NCBI RefSeq assembly: GCF_000019705.1
Contig: NC_011244.1
Span: 496,001-560,000 of the forward strand
Source: Borrelia recurrentis A1
GTDB lineage: Bacteria > Spirochaetota > Spirochaetia > Borreliales > Borreliaceae
DNA: 64,000 nucleotides
Direction: 5' to 3'
Part shown: piece by piece, positions 1 to 8,185 of the stretch
How the letters are laid out: every line of letters starts with the position of its first letter
Position numbering within the stretch: position 1 is the stretch's first letter
Made by a program: the position numbers and the translations under genes
The notes under the pieces: generated by a model
What the model saw: the letters and a program-made list of their open reading frames with translations, nothing else
What the model was told of the DNA's origin: nothing
The model's database searches: none

Positions 1-1101
1 AGCCTTATTTTTTTCATGATTATATGTTATTAATGCAAGTTTTGCATTAGAAGTTGCCATTTCAATTATTTTAATGTTATCTTTAGTTTCTTTATATATG
101 ATTTCAGTTTTTATATTTTTAAGTTCATTTATTAATTTTGTAATGTTTGAAGTGTCAATTTTTTTAAAAATGTGTATTTTATCTGGTACTATCATGTTTG
201 GAGATGTATAATATTGTGTTATAAATTTTTCTATTAGTTCATCCTCTTCATATATGCTTTCATCAAAATGAATGTCTTTTTCTGTTAATTTACCGTCTTT
301 GTATTTAAGTATTACTATTGTATTTAAGCTATTAGTTTTGTGAATGTATAGATAGTCTTCACTAAGTTTATCTATCTTTGTAATTATTTGAGTTTGACTT
401 ATTTCAATTAATGATTTTTTAGTTTCTTTTAGTTTTATTGCTGCTTCAAAATTTTCCTTCATAATGACTTCTTTCATTTTGATTTCAATGTCATTTAAAA
501 GTTTCGATATGTTTCCATTTAAAATATGTTTGATTTGCTCTATTTCTTTTCTATATTCGTCTTCAAGATCTTCTCTATAACATACTCCTAGACACTGACC
601 CATATGGAAATAAAGACAAGGATTTTTTGATTTTTTTTTGCATTTTTTTGTTTTAAATGTTTTGTTAATAAGATCTAATACTAAATCTAAATTTTTAACA
701 TTAACATATGGTCCAAAATATTCACTTCCATCATTTATTATCTTTCTAGTTTTAAAAATTCTTGGATATTTTTCACAAGTTATTCTTATCATAGGATATC
801 CTTTATCATCTTTTAATTTGATATTATAAGTTGGTTTGTATTTTTTGATTAAGTTACACTCTAATAGTAGCGCTTCATATTCGCTGTTTGTAGTAATTAT
901 TTCTATATTTGTTACGTTATTCATTAATATCTTGGTTTTATGGCTAGTTCGTTTTGAAAAATAGTTTTTTACCCTTGACCTTAAATTTTTAGCTTTTCCA
1001 ATATATAATATTTTGTTGTCTTTCGAGTACATTTTATAGCAACCACTTGTTTTTGGAAATTTTTCTATTTGTTTATATAAATCGTTTAAGTGTTTTCTCA
1101 T
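1..1101 (-). CDS. uvrC: Excinuclease ABC subunit C, 3' part cut by window edge
   Basis: UvrC makes the two incisions flanking a DNA lesion in nucleotide excision repair, working with UvrA and UvrB. The frame is open from an ATG at 1099-1101 to the window edge, giving 367 codons of a protein usually near 600. An N-terminal GIY-YIG nuclease domain is visible (GCYKMY, then [14 protein letters not shown]). The family motif GQCLGVC follows at about residue 170, and then a UVR-type helix pair ([17 protein letters not shown]) that would contact UvrB. The C-terminal nuclease and HhH domains lie outside the window. No clear Shine-Dalgarno precedes the start. The gene diverges from the plus-strand gene at 1212. 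Confidence 0.95.
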   Translation of the reverse strand, partial: MRKHLNDLYKQIEKFPKTSGCYKMYSKDNKILYIGKAKNLRSRVKNYFSKRTSHKTKILMNNVTNIEIITTNSEYEALLLECNLIKKYKPTYNIKLKDDKGYPMIRITCEKYPRIFKTRKIINDGSEYFGPYVNVKNLDLVLDLINKTFKTKKCKKKSKNPCLYFHMGQCLGVCYREDLEDEYRKEIEQIKHILNGNISKLLNDIEIKMKEVIMKENFEAAIKLKETKKSLIEISQTQIITKIDKLSEDYLYIHKTNSLNTIVILKYKDGKLTEKDIHFDESIYEEDELIEKFITQYYTSPNMIVPDKIHIFKKIDTSNITKLINELKNIKTEIIYKETKDNIKIIEMATSNAKLALITYNHEKNKA

Positions 1102-1146
1102 TTTTATTGTCTATTATTGCTTTTAAATAATCATTATTGTTTTTGT

Positions 1147-1162
1147 GATATAATATTATATC
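1147..1162. promoter_or_regulatory. Palindrome carrying a -10 box on each strand
   Basis: GATATAATATTATATC is a perfect 16-bp palindrome that contains TATAAT on both strands (1149-1154 plus, 1160-1155 minus). It sits in the 110-bp gap between divergent uvrC and the LamG/Fn3-like gene. No good -35 box lies at the usual distance on either strand, so a shared bidirectional promoter core is an inference. Confidence 0.35.
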
Positions 1163-1211
1163 ATATTTAAACATTATGTATTTTTGATTTTTTTATTGAT
1201 AAAGGTCTGTA

Positions 1212-2729
1212 ATGAGATTGATTTTTATATTTTCTCTATTTTGCTTGTATGTCTTTAGTGCTTTTTCTCAAGAGCTTAAGTTGATTCTTGATTATAAGGA
1301 TGGATTTAAGTTTATTCAGGAAGCTCATAATGTTAATTTTGCAAGAGACAATAGAGGTATTCTTGGAATTTATTTGGATAGGTATAAGGGCATTTTGGAT
1401 TATAACAATATTGATTTTCGATTGGAGATAGAAAAGGATAATTTATTAAAAGATGCTGCTTTAAATTATTTTGTTGATTCAAATAATGCAAAAATTTCAA
1501 ATTCTTTTCACAATATTTCAGGAAATTCTTTAATTTTTTATTCAAGTCGCAATACTGTTAAACTTAAACCATTAACAAGGAAGGCTTTTTTTTATTCAGG
1601 TAATGTGATTGCTGATTTTACTATTCAGTTTTGGGTATATCGTTCTACTTCTGTTACTGGAGAAGTTATTGTAAGTTGGAATGGATATAAAAATATTAAA
1701 GGTGTTTGGGTAGATCAAGCAATTCGATTAGAAAGTGAGGGTGGCACTTTTGTTTGGAATTTTAATAATGTGTTTTTAAATGATAATGGTGATCCTGTTA
1801 AAATTAAGCTTAAGAGTGATGATGATTTTGTTCCTAAAGAGTGGCATTTGCATACAGTTAGATATAGGCAAAAAGATGGGTTGTTGGAATATTTGATAGA
1901 TTCCAAACCTCAAGCTATAGAATATGTTACTTTTGATAAAAGAGAAGGTTCTGGATATTTATTAAATATTGGTAATTTTATTGATTTTGCATTGGGACAG
2001 TATTTTACAGGAGCTATTGAAAATTTTGAAATTTACAAAAGTTTTGAGGAAGTACGTAGTGCTTTCTTCTCAAGAGATAAAGGATATATCATTACAAAAC
2101 CAATTGAATTATCTAAAGATTATTCTCAAATTTTGTCTATTGAATTTGATAGTTTAAAACCAAAAGATACAGATATTTTTTATTATTATAGGTTAGATAA
2201 TAAGGTTTTTTATGAAATAGATAAAAATGGAGAGATAAAAAGGAATTTAACAGGAGATTGGATTCATTTTGATTCTAAGAATGGATTACCTAAATTTGAT
2301 ATATCAAAATATATTCAATTTAAGGTTGAATTTTATCCAAGTGGCAATCCTATAGAAAGTCCATCTCTTTATAGCATGGTTGTGACTTATATACCTGAAT
2401 CTGCACCTTTTCCCCCTTTAATTACAAAAGCTGTGCCAGGATCGAGTGAAATATTGATTGAATGGTTTCCTGTAATTAGCAGTAATATTGGTGGCTATTA
2501 TATTTATATTGGTGTTAGTCCTGGAAATTATCATGGCAATGCAGGAAATATTTTAAAATCTCCAATTGATGTTGGTAATCAAACTTCTTTTAAAATTACA
2601 GGACTTGAAAATGGGAGGCTTTATTATATTAGTGTTGCTTCTTATAATCTAGATAAAAGTGTGAATGAAGAGTCTTTTTCAAAAGAAATTTCTGTTAGAC
2701 CTATGGAGTTTTTTAAGCAATATGAATAG
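1212..2729 (+). CDS. Secreted LamG-like / fibronectin type III-like protein
   Basis: This 505-residue protein begins with a signal peptide (MRLIFIFSLFCLYVFSAFSQ), so it is probably exported to the periplasm or envelope. Residues about 110-275 look like a concanavalin A/LamG sandwich (TIQFWVYRS, then EWHLHTVRY, then DFALGQYFTGAIENFEIYK). Residues about 395-495 look like a fibronectin type III domain (PPLITKAVPGSSEILIEWFP, then ITGLENGRLYYISVASYN). Both folds usually bind carbohydrate or protein, but no ligand can be named from the sequence. Its stop overlaps the start of the TPR gene, so the two are probably co-translated. The domain calls come from pattern reading alone. Confidence 0.7.
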   Translation: MRLIFIFSLFCLYVFSAFSQELKLILDYKDGFKFIQEAHNVNFARDNRGILGIYLDRYKGILDYNNIDFRLEIEKDNLLKDAALNYFVDSNNAKISNSFHNISGNSLIFYSSRNTVKLKPLTRKAFFYSGNVIADFTIQFWVYRSTSVTGEVIVSWNGYKNIKGVWVDQAIRLESEGGTFVWNFNNVFLNDNGDPVKIKLKSDDDFVPKEWHLHTVRYRQKDGLLEYLIDSKPQAIEYVTFDKREGSGYLLNIGNFIDFALGQYFTGAIENFEIYKSFEEVRSAFFSRDKGYIITKPIELSKDYSQILSIEFDSLKPKDTDIFYYYRLDNKVFYEIDKNGEIKRNLTGDWIHFDSKNGLPKFDISKYIQFKVEFYPSGNPIESPSLYSMVVTYIPESAPFPPLITKAVPGSSEILIEWFPVISSNIGGYYIYIGVSPGNYHGNAGNILKSPIDVGNQTSFKITGLENGRLYYISVASYNLDKSVNEESFSKEISVRPMEFFKQYE

Positions 2730-4029
2730 TATTAATTTTGAAAAAGCTTTGGAGCTTTATAAAAAGGGTGATTTTAAGAATGCACTTTTGAATTTGGATG
2801 TTTTTGATGATAGTTTTGATTCTTTGTCTCTTAAATCTTTACTTTATTTTAGGTTAAAGGATTATAAAGCACTTTTATATGTATTGGATACTTACCCTGT
2901 TTTAAGTGAATATAGTTTTTTAATTAAGCTTTTGTATGATGGTGAGTTTAAAAGCGATGAAGGTAATTTAAGTTATTTTCAAAATTATAATCTTGGTGTT
3001 TTTTATTTTGGCCTTAAAAATTATGAGAAATCTTTAAATTGTTTTTTAACATCTATTAAGCAATATCCTAATTTAATTCAAGCATTTAATAATGCTGCTG
3101 TTTTGTTTGAAATGTTAGGTAATAGAGATGATGCTTTAGAGATGCTTGTTAAAGCTACAGGTATAGATAAAGACAATGCCCTTATTAAATTGAATACTTG
3201 GTTTTTAAATAATACTTGTGCATTCAAGAGTGTTCGTCCATTTAAACTAGATGGTAGTTTTTTAAATGTTAATCTTTCTCTTATTATAAATTATTTAATG
3301 TATTATTTATATTTTATGGGAGAGATTGATGGTGCAATTAAGCTTTCTGAGAAATTTTTAACAGATTCGAATTATTCAAAATATATTTGGCATAATAGAG
3401 CAACTATTTTGCATAAAATAGGTAATATGACACAGGCTACCAAGTCTTATGTAAAATCTATTTTAAGTTTTCCTAATGTTTATACTATATATAATATGCA
3501 TATTGCGACAATAAAACTTTTAAATTTTGATTCTAAAAAAGCTATTGATAGAATGTTGTTAGATTATCCTGATATGGAATTGGTTTATTTCTATGCATTT
3601 TTATTTTTTTTAAGAAATCGTGAACTTGAAGATGCTTATTTTTACATAAAAAAACTTTGTGTAATGAATATTGATACTTATTCTAGATTTTTAAACTTAC
3701 TTGAATCTAGCGAAGATATTTTCATTGAAGAGTTATTGGATGAATGTGCCCTGATTTTAAAGGGTGAGTGGATATTGGAATATTTGTTTTTTGTTGACAA
3801 TTCTTTAGATTTAAGAGAGCCTGTCTTTGTATTTGATTATTATACTAGAATTTGTCCATATATTTGGAAAGTTAAAGATGAACATATTGAACTTAGAGCT
3901 AGTAATAGTGAGTTTGAGATTACTAAAGAAATTTTATCAGATGAATTTACTCAAGTGCAGTTGAGTGTTACAATTAAGGAGATTAAGGATTTAATTGAGG
4001 CTTATAAAGATTTTAAGATCAATTATTAG
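2722..4029 (+). CDS. TPR-repeat protein
   Basis: The start chosen is ATG 2722, inside the junction ATGAATAG that overlaps the upstream stop. An upstream in-frame start at 2665 would lie deep inside the previous gene. The 435-residue product has helical repeats of TPR type near the N-terminus (FEKALELYKKGDFKNALLNL) and again around residues 85-140 (LGVFYFGLKNYEKSLNCFL, AFNNAAVLFEMLGNRDDAL). There is no signal peptide, so it is probably cytoplasmic. TPRs scaffold protein contacts, and its partner is unknown. Co-translation with the exported LamG/Fn3-like protein suggests a shared process but does not identify it. Confidence 0.75.
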   Translation: MNSINFEKALELYKKGDFKNALLNLDVFDDSFDSLSLKSLLYFRLKDYKALLYVLDTYPVLSEYSFLIKLLYDGEFKSDEGNLSYFQNYNLGVFYFGLKNYEKSLNCFLTSIKQYPNLIQAFNNAAVLFEMLGNRDDALEMLVKATGIDKDNALIKLNTWFLNNTCAFKSVRPFKLDGSFLNVNLSLIINYLMYYLYFMGEIDGAIKLSEKFLTDSNYSKYIWHNRATILHKIGNMTQATKSYVKSILSFPNVYTIYNMHIATIKLLNFDSKKAIDRMLLDYPDMELVYFYAFLFFLRNRELEDAYFYIKKLCVMNIDTYSRFLNLLESSEDIFIEELLDECALILKGEWILEYLFFVDNSLDLREPVFVFDYYTRICPYIWKVKDEHIELRASNSEFEITKEILSDEFTQVQLSVTIKEIKDLIEAYKDFKINY

Positions 4030-4051
4030 ACTTAATAAGTAGTTTCTTTTG

Positions 4052-4079
4052 TTGACAATTGCAATGTCTCTAATATACT
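4052..4079 (+). promoter_or_regulatory. Strong sigma-70 type promoter for tRNA-Ser genes
   Basis: TTGACA at 4052-4057 is followed after 16 bp by TATACT at 4074-4079. Transcription should start near 4086, about 13 bp before the tRNA-Ser(GCU) gene. The second tRNA-Ser 65 bp further on is likely on the same transcript. Confidence 0.75.
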
Positions 4080-4098
4080 ATGTATTAATGTGGATTAA

Positions 4099-4188
4099 GG
4101 AGAGATGCCAGAGTGGTCGAATGGGGCTTCCTGCTAAGAAGTTGTCCTTTTAAAAAGGGGACCATGGGTTCGAATCCCATTCTCTCCG
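4099..4188 (+). tRNA. tRNA-Ser(GCU)
   Basis: Acceptor arms GGAGAGA (4099-4105) and TCTCTCC (4181-4187) pair fully, with discriminator G4188. The anticodon GCT is at 4133-4135. A long variable arm (GTCC and GGAC stem, 4143-4162) and the T loop TTCGAAT confirm a class II serine tRNA. No 3' CCA is encoded. Confidence 0.95.
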
Positions 4189-4253
4189 TAGAGATTTTTA
4201 TTAAAGCTTGTCTTTATAAGGATTTCTTTACTTTATGAATATAATAATCTCTA

Positions 4254-4339
4254 GGAGAGGTGGCAGAGTGGTTTAATGCTACGGTCTTGAAAACCGTCGT
4301 AGGTGTAGCCTACCGTGAGTTCGAATCTCACCCTCTCCG
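4254..4339 (+). tRNA. tRNA-Ser(UGA)
   Basis: Acceptor arms GGAGAGG (4254-4260) and CCTCTCC (4332-4338) pair, with discriminator G4339. The anticodon TGA is at 4288-4290 in the loop CTTGAAA. A long variable arm of class II type (CGTAGGTGTAGCCTACCG region) is present. No CCA is encoded. Confidence 0.95.
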
Positions 4340-4351
4340 TTGTATTTTTTA

Positions 4352-5083
4352 TTATGAACAAATTGGACAGTCGGTTTTTTTCTTTTTAGTAATATCACCT
4401 TCAGAATTATTGTTTATTGGAAATGTAAATTCAATTTTTTCATCTGAGTGTGGACCTATTATTAATGGATTATAGAAAATTACAACTTCATTGTTTTTAA
4501 AATAGTATTGATATTGTTTAAAAATTTTTTCAAATTCTATTTCAAATGTGGATTTATTGTCATAATGAGTTGCAATTTTTTCAAATTTTGTTTTTACTTC
4601 TTCTCTTAATACTTGTATCAAAGAATCCAATTGGTCTTTTGAAATGATGTCTGCAAGTTCTATTTTTTCTTTTCCTCTTAAATTAATGGAATGATATGTT
4701 GTAAGGCCATTTGCAGCGTATTTATCTATTTGAAATTGATTATATAGAATGGATGTTATGTTAAGGTTTAGATTTTTAAATATTTCAAAATCAGAATAAT
4801 AGAAAGATTCATGGGGCTCTTTTTTTTCTTTTATTGTTTTAAAAAGTTCGATTGTATCATTTTTCCATTTTTTTATGAGTTCTTCAAAACCAAATTCTAT
4901 TCCTTCTATAGTAGGAATTTGAGCATCAATGTGAAACATAATGTTGTCTTCATTGGTGGTATCTTCTTTGATAATTTTTGTTTCGATATTGATTTCAGCA
5001 CTTTCTGTTTTTTTGTCGTGTTTGGTGCATGCTATTGTTATTAAAAAAATTATTATTATGCTTATTGAAAATTTAGATGTCAT
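4352..5083 (-). CDS. DUF3298/RsiV-like lipoprotein
   Basis: The 243-residue product starts with a lipoprotein signal (hydrophobic run, then LITIAC at residues 14-19), so lipid attachment at Cys19 is expected. The C-terminal two thirds resemble the DUF3298 domain of RsiV-type proteins. The match includes a polar stretch on structured ligands (YHSINLRGKEKIELADII) and the characteristic ending VVIFYNPLIIGPHSDEKIEF. In other bacteria this domain occurs in anti-sigma factors and peptidoglycan deacetylases. Neither a sigma factor nor a deacetylase domain is adjacent here, so the role is unknown. The gene stands alone, convergent with the tRNA-Ser genes and divergent from tRNA-Arg. Confidence 0.7.
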   Translation of the reverse strand: MTSKFSISIIIIFLITIACTKHDKKTESAEINIETKIIKEDTTNEDNIMFHIDAQIPTIEGIEFGFEELIKKWKNDTIELFKTIKEKKEPHESFYYSDFEIFKNLNLNITSILYNQFQIDKYAANGLTTYHSINLRGKEKIELADIISKDQLDSLIQVLREEVKTKFEKIATHYDNKSTFEIEFEKIFKQYQYYFKNNEVVIFYNPLIIGPHSDEKIEFTFPINNNSEGDITKKKKTDCPICS

Positions 5084-5160
5084 TTATTGCTCCTTTCTTA
5101 TAAATGAATTACTATTAACTTTTAAGAGTATTTTTGATTATTTGTTATAAATTTATTTTT

Positions 5161-5190
5161 ATTGTAATAAATAATAATTTTTATTACAAT
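5161..5190 (+). promoter_or_regulatory. Inverted repeat coinciding with tRNA-Arg promoter
   Basis: ATTGTAATAAA (5161-5171) and TTTATTACAAT (5180-5190) are perfect 11-bp inverted arms around an 8-bp spacer. The left arm contains TTGTAA and the right arm contains TACAAT. These are spaced 17 bp apart, as -35 and -10 boxes should be, and the start would fall near 5197, nine bases before tRNA-Arg. The promoter reading is an inference from spacing. Confidence 0.5.
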
Positions 5191-5205
5191 TGAAGTTAAA
5201 TGTTT

Positions 5206-5279
5206 GTGCCCATAGCTCAGCTGGATAGAGCATCAGATTGCGGTTCTGAAGGTCAGAGGTTCAAGTCCCCTTGGGCACG
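5206..5279 (+). tRNA. tRNA-Arg(GCG)
   Basis: Acceptor arms GTGCCCA (5206-5212) and TGGGCAC (5272-5278) pair, with discriminator G5279. The anticodon loop TTGCGGT is closed by TCAGA and TCTGA, so the anticodon (5240-5242) is GCG. Most bacteria use ACG here. The T stem AGAGG/CCCCT carries one A-C mismatch. It is probably transcribed with the following tRNA-Ser and SRP RNA. Confidence 0.9.
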
Positions 5280-5294
5280 AAAGTATGTAGTTTT

Positions 5295-5381
5295 GGAGAG
5301 ATGGCCGAGTGGCTGAAGGCGCACGCTTGGAAAGCGTGTATACATGAGAATGTATCATGGGTTCGAATCCCATTTTCTCCG
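5295..5381 (+). tRNA. tRNA-Ser(GGA)
   Basis: Acceptor arms GGAGAGA (5295-5301) and TTTCTCC (5374-5380) pair with one G-U, and the discriminator is G5381. The anticodon GGA is at 5329-5331 in the loop TTGGAAA. A class II variable arm (TATACATGAGAATGTAT region) is present. This is the third serine tRNA within 1.3 kb. Confidence 0.95.
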
Positions 5382-5383
5382 GT

Positions 5384-5479
5384 TCCTAGGATCCGCACTA
5401 TTGAGTGTTGCCTAATCCCGTCAGGACTGGAAGGTAGCAGCGGTAAGTGATTACTCAATGAGTGCGTGTAATCTTAGGA
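5384..5479 (+). ncRNA. ffs: Signal recognition particle RNA, small 4.5S type
   Basis: The conserved domain IV core is present: GTTGCCTAATCCCGTCAGG, then GGAAGGTAGCAGCGG. Long flanking helices close it, with ATTGAGT (5400-5406) pairing ACTCAAT (5453-5459) and CCTAGGAT (5385-5392) pairing ATCTTAGG (5471-5478). At about 96 nt it is the single-hairpin form without an Alu domain. The RNA binds Ffh to target membrane proteins. It starts three bases after tRNA-Ser(GGA), so processing from a shared precursor is likely. Confidence 0.93.
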
Positions 5480-5648
5480 TAAATTTATTTTGTTTAGATA
5501 GGTAAGTACGTTTTTATAAAATAATACTTAAATAGGTATTATTGTTATATTATGTATATTGTCATTAATATAAAATAAATTTTTTGTTTTTTAAATTTAG
5601 ATTTAATTTAAGGTTTAAGTAAAATTATTGTTATTTATGGGGGATGGG

Positions 5649-7295
5649 ATGATATCTGCAAGGGGTACTGCCATTAAGAGGCGTCCCAGAGATTTTACTT
5701 CTCTTGAAGGACAAGATTTTGTAGTTGAAACCTTAAAACATTCAATAGAAAGTAATAAGATAGCAAATGCTTATATATTTTCAGGACCACGAGGAGTTGG
5801 CAAAACTTCTTCTGCAAGAGCTTTTTCACGATGTTTAAATTGTCAAACAGGTCCAACAATTATGCCTTGTGGTACATGTTTTAATTGTAAATCTATTGAT
5901 AACGATAATAGTCTTGATGTTATTGAGATTGATGGTGCTTCAAATACGTCTGTTCAAGATGTTAGGCAAATTAAAGAAGAAATAATGTTTCCTCCTGCCA
6001 ATTCTAGGTATAGGGTTTATATTATTGATGAAGTTCATATGCTTTCAAATTCTGCTTTTAATGCTCTTTTGAAAACCGTAGAAGAACCCCCAAATTATAT
6101 TGTTTTTATTTTTGCCACAACAGAGGTACACAAACTACCAGACACGATAAAAAGTAGATGTCAACATTTTAATTTTAGGCTTTTGCCTTTAGATAAAATT
6201 TATGAGATGTTAAAATGTGTTTGTTTAGAAGATGACATTAAGTACGAGGATGAAGCTTTAAAGTGGATTGCTTATAAGAGTGGAGGTAGCGTAAGGGATG
6301 CCTATACTCTCTTTGATCAAATTGTGTCATTGAGTAATTCTGATATAAAATTTGATCAAATCAGATCTAAGATGGGATTAACCAGTGACGAATTCTTGGA
6401 AAAATTAGTATTGAGCATTCTTAATGATGATTTAAAAGAGTTACTTAGTGTTTTAGATACTGTATTTTTAACAGGTATTTCATGTGAACAATTTCTTCTT
6501 GATGCAATTGAATTTTTTAGAGAAATATTATTTTTGAAATTAGACATTAAAAATATTATGTTTATTGGTATTAAATTTGAAAGTTTAAAAGAATCTTTAT
6601 TAAATTTTGATTTACAACATGTTGAGAGAAGTATTAGTGTATTGCTTGAAACTTATAGGGATTTGCAATTTTCGATAAATCCTAAATATGAAATTGAGAT
6701 TAATTTTATTAAGATACTTAGACTTAAAAATTATATCCCTAATCATCTTTTAATTAAACAAATTCAGGATATTGAGACTAAAGCACTAAATGAAATAAAT
6801 TGTGATATAGATAAAATAAATTGTGATGTCAATTTAAAATCAGAGCTAAGTGATGTGCCTTTGATGGAACCAGATAATGCTACTGAAGAAGAGATACCAT
6901 TGAAAGTTAAGATTCAAGAGCCTGATGTGCATTGTGATTCTGAGGATGATGATATTGATAAAATTTTTATAGAAACAAAGGATAATTTTGATAAGATCGA
7001 TGATAATGATAGAATTAAAGAAACTTTTATTTACTTAGTGTCTAAGTATGTTCAAACTTTAGTGTATTCAGGAGAGGTTTTAATTGATGGTGGGGTGCTT
7101 TATTATAAAATTTTTAGTGGATTTGAATATAATCAACTACAGGCTTATCAAAATGAGATAAGGACGGAATTTTGTAAAGAGTTTCCTAGATTAAATGTTA
7201 TATTTCAAAAGCAATTTAAGGATAATGATGATGAGTTTGATAATGAGGTGCTGAGAGTCAAAAACATTTTTGGAGCAAGTGAAGTAAAGGAGTAA
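5649..7295 (+). CDS. dnaX: DNA polymerase III subunit gamma/tau
   Basis: DnaX is the clamp-loader ATPase subunit that puts the sliding clamp on DNA and organises the replisome. ATG 5649 is preferred because GGGGGA at 5639-5644 gives a properly spaced Shine-Dalgarno. In-frame TTG 5628 and ATG 5637 lack one. The 548-residue product has Walker A (GPRGVGKTS, residues about 45-53), a four-cysteine zinc module (CLNC, then CGTCFNC), Walker B (IIDEVHML) and the sensor motif TIKSRCQHF. The acidic C-terminal part is poorly conserved. It lies just upstream of ebfC, a common bacterial pairing. Confidence 0.95.
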   Translation: MISARGTAIKRRPRDFTSLEGQDFVVETLKHSIESNKIANAYIFSGPRGVGKTSSARAFSRCLNCQTGPTIMPCGTCFNCKSIDNDNSLDVIEIDGASNTSVQDVRQIKEEIMFPPANSRYRVYIIDEVHMLSNSAFNALLKTVEEPPNYIVFIFATTEVHKLPDTIKSRCQHFNFRLLPLDKIYEMLKCVCLEDDIKYEDEALKWIAYKSGGSVRDAYTLFDQIVSLSNSDIKFDQIRSKMGLTSDEFLEKLVLSILNDDLKELLSVLDTVFLTGISCEQFLLDAIEFFREILFLKLDIKNIMFIGIKFESLKESLLNFDLQHVERSISVLLETYRDLQFSINPKYEIEINFIKILRLKNYIPNHLLIKQIQDIETKALNEINCDIDKINCDVNLKSELSDVPLMEPDNATEEEIPLKVKIQEPDVHCDSEDDDIDKIFIETKDNFDKIDDNDRIKETFIYLVSKYVQTLVYSGEVLIDGGVLYYKIFSGFEYNQLQAYQNEIRTEFCKEFPRLNVIFQKQFKDNDDEFDNEVLRVKNIFGASEVKE

Positions 7296-7297
7296 AT

Positions 7298-7597
7298 ATG
7301 GCAGTAAATCCATTAGATTTTTTGAAAAATATGTCAAATTTTAAAGATAATATTGATAATATTAAAAAAGAAATATCTCAAATTGTTGTTTGTGGTAGGG
7401 CAGGAAGTGATGTTGTTGTTGTTGAAATGAATGGGGAATTTGTTGTGAAAAAAATTTTAATTAAAGAAGATTTTTTTAATGATTTGGATAATGAAGCACT
7501 TGAACATATGATAAAATCTGCTTTTAATGATGCTGTTTTTAAAGTGAAAGAAGAAATAAAATCAAAAACAATGGGTTCTATTCCATTTGGGATTTAA
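7298..7597 (+). CDS. ebfC: YbaB/EbfC nucleoid-associated DNA-binding protein
   Basis: This is a 99-residue YbaB-family protein. The family forms dimers and binds DNA, and in B. burgdorferi EbfC is a known nucleoid protein that binds near erp promoters. The N-terminal helix (MAVNPLDFLKNMSNFKDNID), a short beta region with a conserved VVVEMNGEF stretch, and a C-terminal helix ending in the family-typical GSIPFGI are all visible. It starts two bases after dnaX and is followed three bases later by recR, so it is expressed with both. Confidence 0.92.
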   Translation: MAVNPLDFLKNMSNFKDNIDNIKKEISQIVVCGRAGSDVVVVEMNGEFVVKKILIKEDFFNDLDNEALEHMIKSAFNDAVFKVKEEIKSKTMGSIPFGI

Positions 7598-7600
7598 AGT

Positions 7601-8185
7601 TTGATTATACAAGATTTAATTGAATTAGTTTCTAAACTTCCAGGTATAGGAAAAAAAACAGCAGCACGAATGGTTTATGATATTTTGTATACCGGTAAAA
7701 ATTTTTCAAGAGCATTGGGACAAATTTTAATTAGACTTCATTTAGAGATACAAAAATGTAAAAATTGTTACAATTTTGCTGAAGAAGAACTTTGTGATAT
7801 TTGTACGAATTTAAATAGAAATAAAGGTATAATTTGCGTTGTAGAAATGCCTCAAGATCTGGAAGTTATTGAGGCTACTAAGGAATATGATGGATTTTAT
7901 TTTGTTCTTCATGGTCATCTTGATCCTTTAAGAAATATTGGACCAGATGAGTTAAATCTTGATAAATTAGAGAATTATATTAAACTGTTAAAAGCAGAAG
8001 AAGTAATTATTGCTACTGAATTTAGTATTGAGGGAGATGTAACTGCAAATTATATCAGTAATCTTTTAAAGGACTTAGATATTAATGTTACAAGAATAGC
8101 ATCTGGTCTTCCTGCTGGGGGTAGTATTAGTAATGCAGATAAAGTGACTACTCTTAGGGCATTACGTTTGAGACTTAAAATGTGA
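7601..8185 (+). CDS. recR: Recombination mediator protein RecR
   Basis: RecR helps load RecA on gapped DNA, normally together with RecO or RecF. The 194-residue protein uses a TTG start at 7601, three bases after ebfC. It has an N-terminal helix-hairpin-helix (LPGIGKKTAARM), a four-cysteine zinc finger (CKNC, then CDIC), a Toprim region (GIICVVEMPQDLEVIEAT, then FYFVLHGHLDPL) and the C-terminal motif ASGLPAGGSISNADKVTTL. All expected domains are intact and the length is normal. recF and recO are not visible in this window. Confidence 0.93.
   Translation: MIIQDLIELVSKLPGIGKKTAARMVYDILYTGKNFSRALGQILIRLHLEIQKCKNCYNFAEEELCDICTNLNRNKGIICVVEMPQDLEVIEATKEYDGFYFVLHGHLDPLRNIGPDELNLDKLENYIKLLKAEEVIIATEFSIEGDVTANYISNLLKDLDINVTRIASGLPAGGSISNADKVTTLRALRLRLKM

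Noticed and set aside
638-829. Plus-strand open frame opposite uvrC
   Set aside because: It is antisense to the conserved uvrC coding region.
4260-4475. Plus-strand open frame starting in a tRNA
   Set aside because: It begins inside tRNA-Ser(UGA) and has no coding character of its own.
5261-5458. Minus-strand open frame across tRNA-Ser and SRP RNA
   Set aside because: It runs across the tRNA-Ser(GGA) and SRP RNA genes, whose structures are clear on the plus strand.
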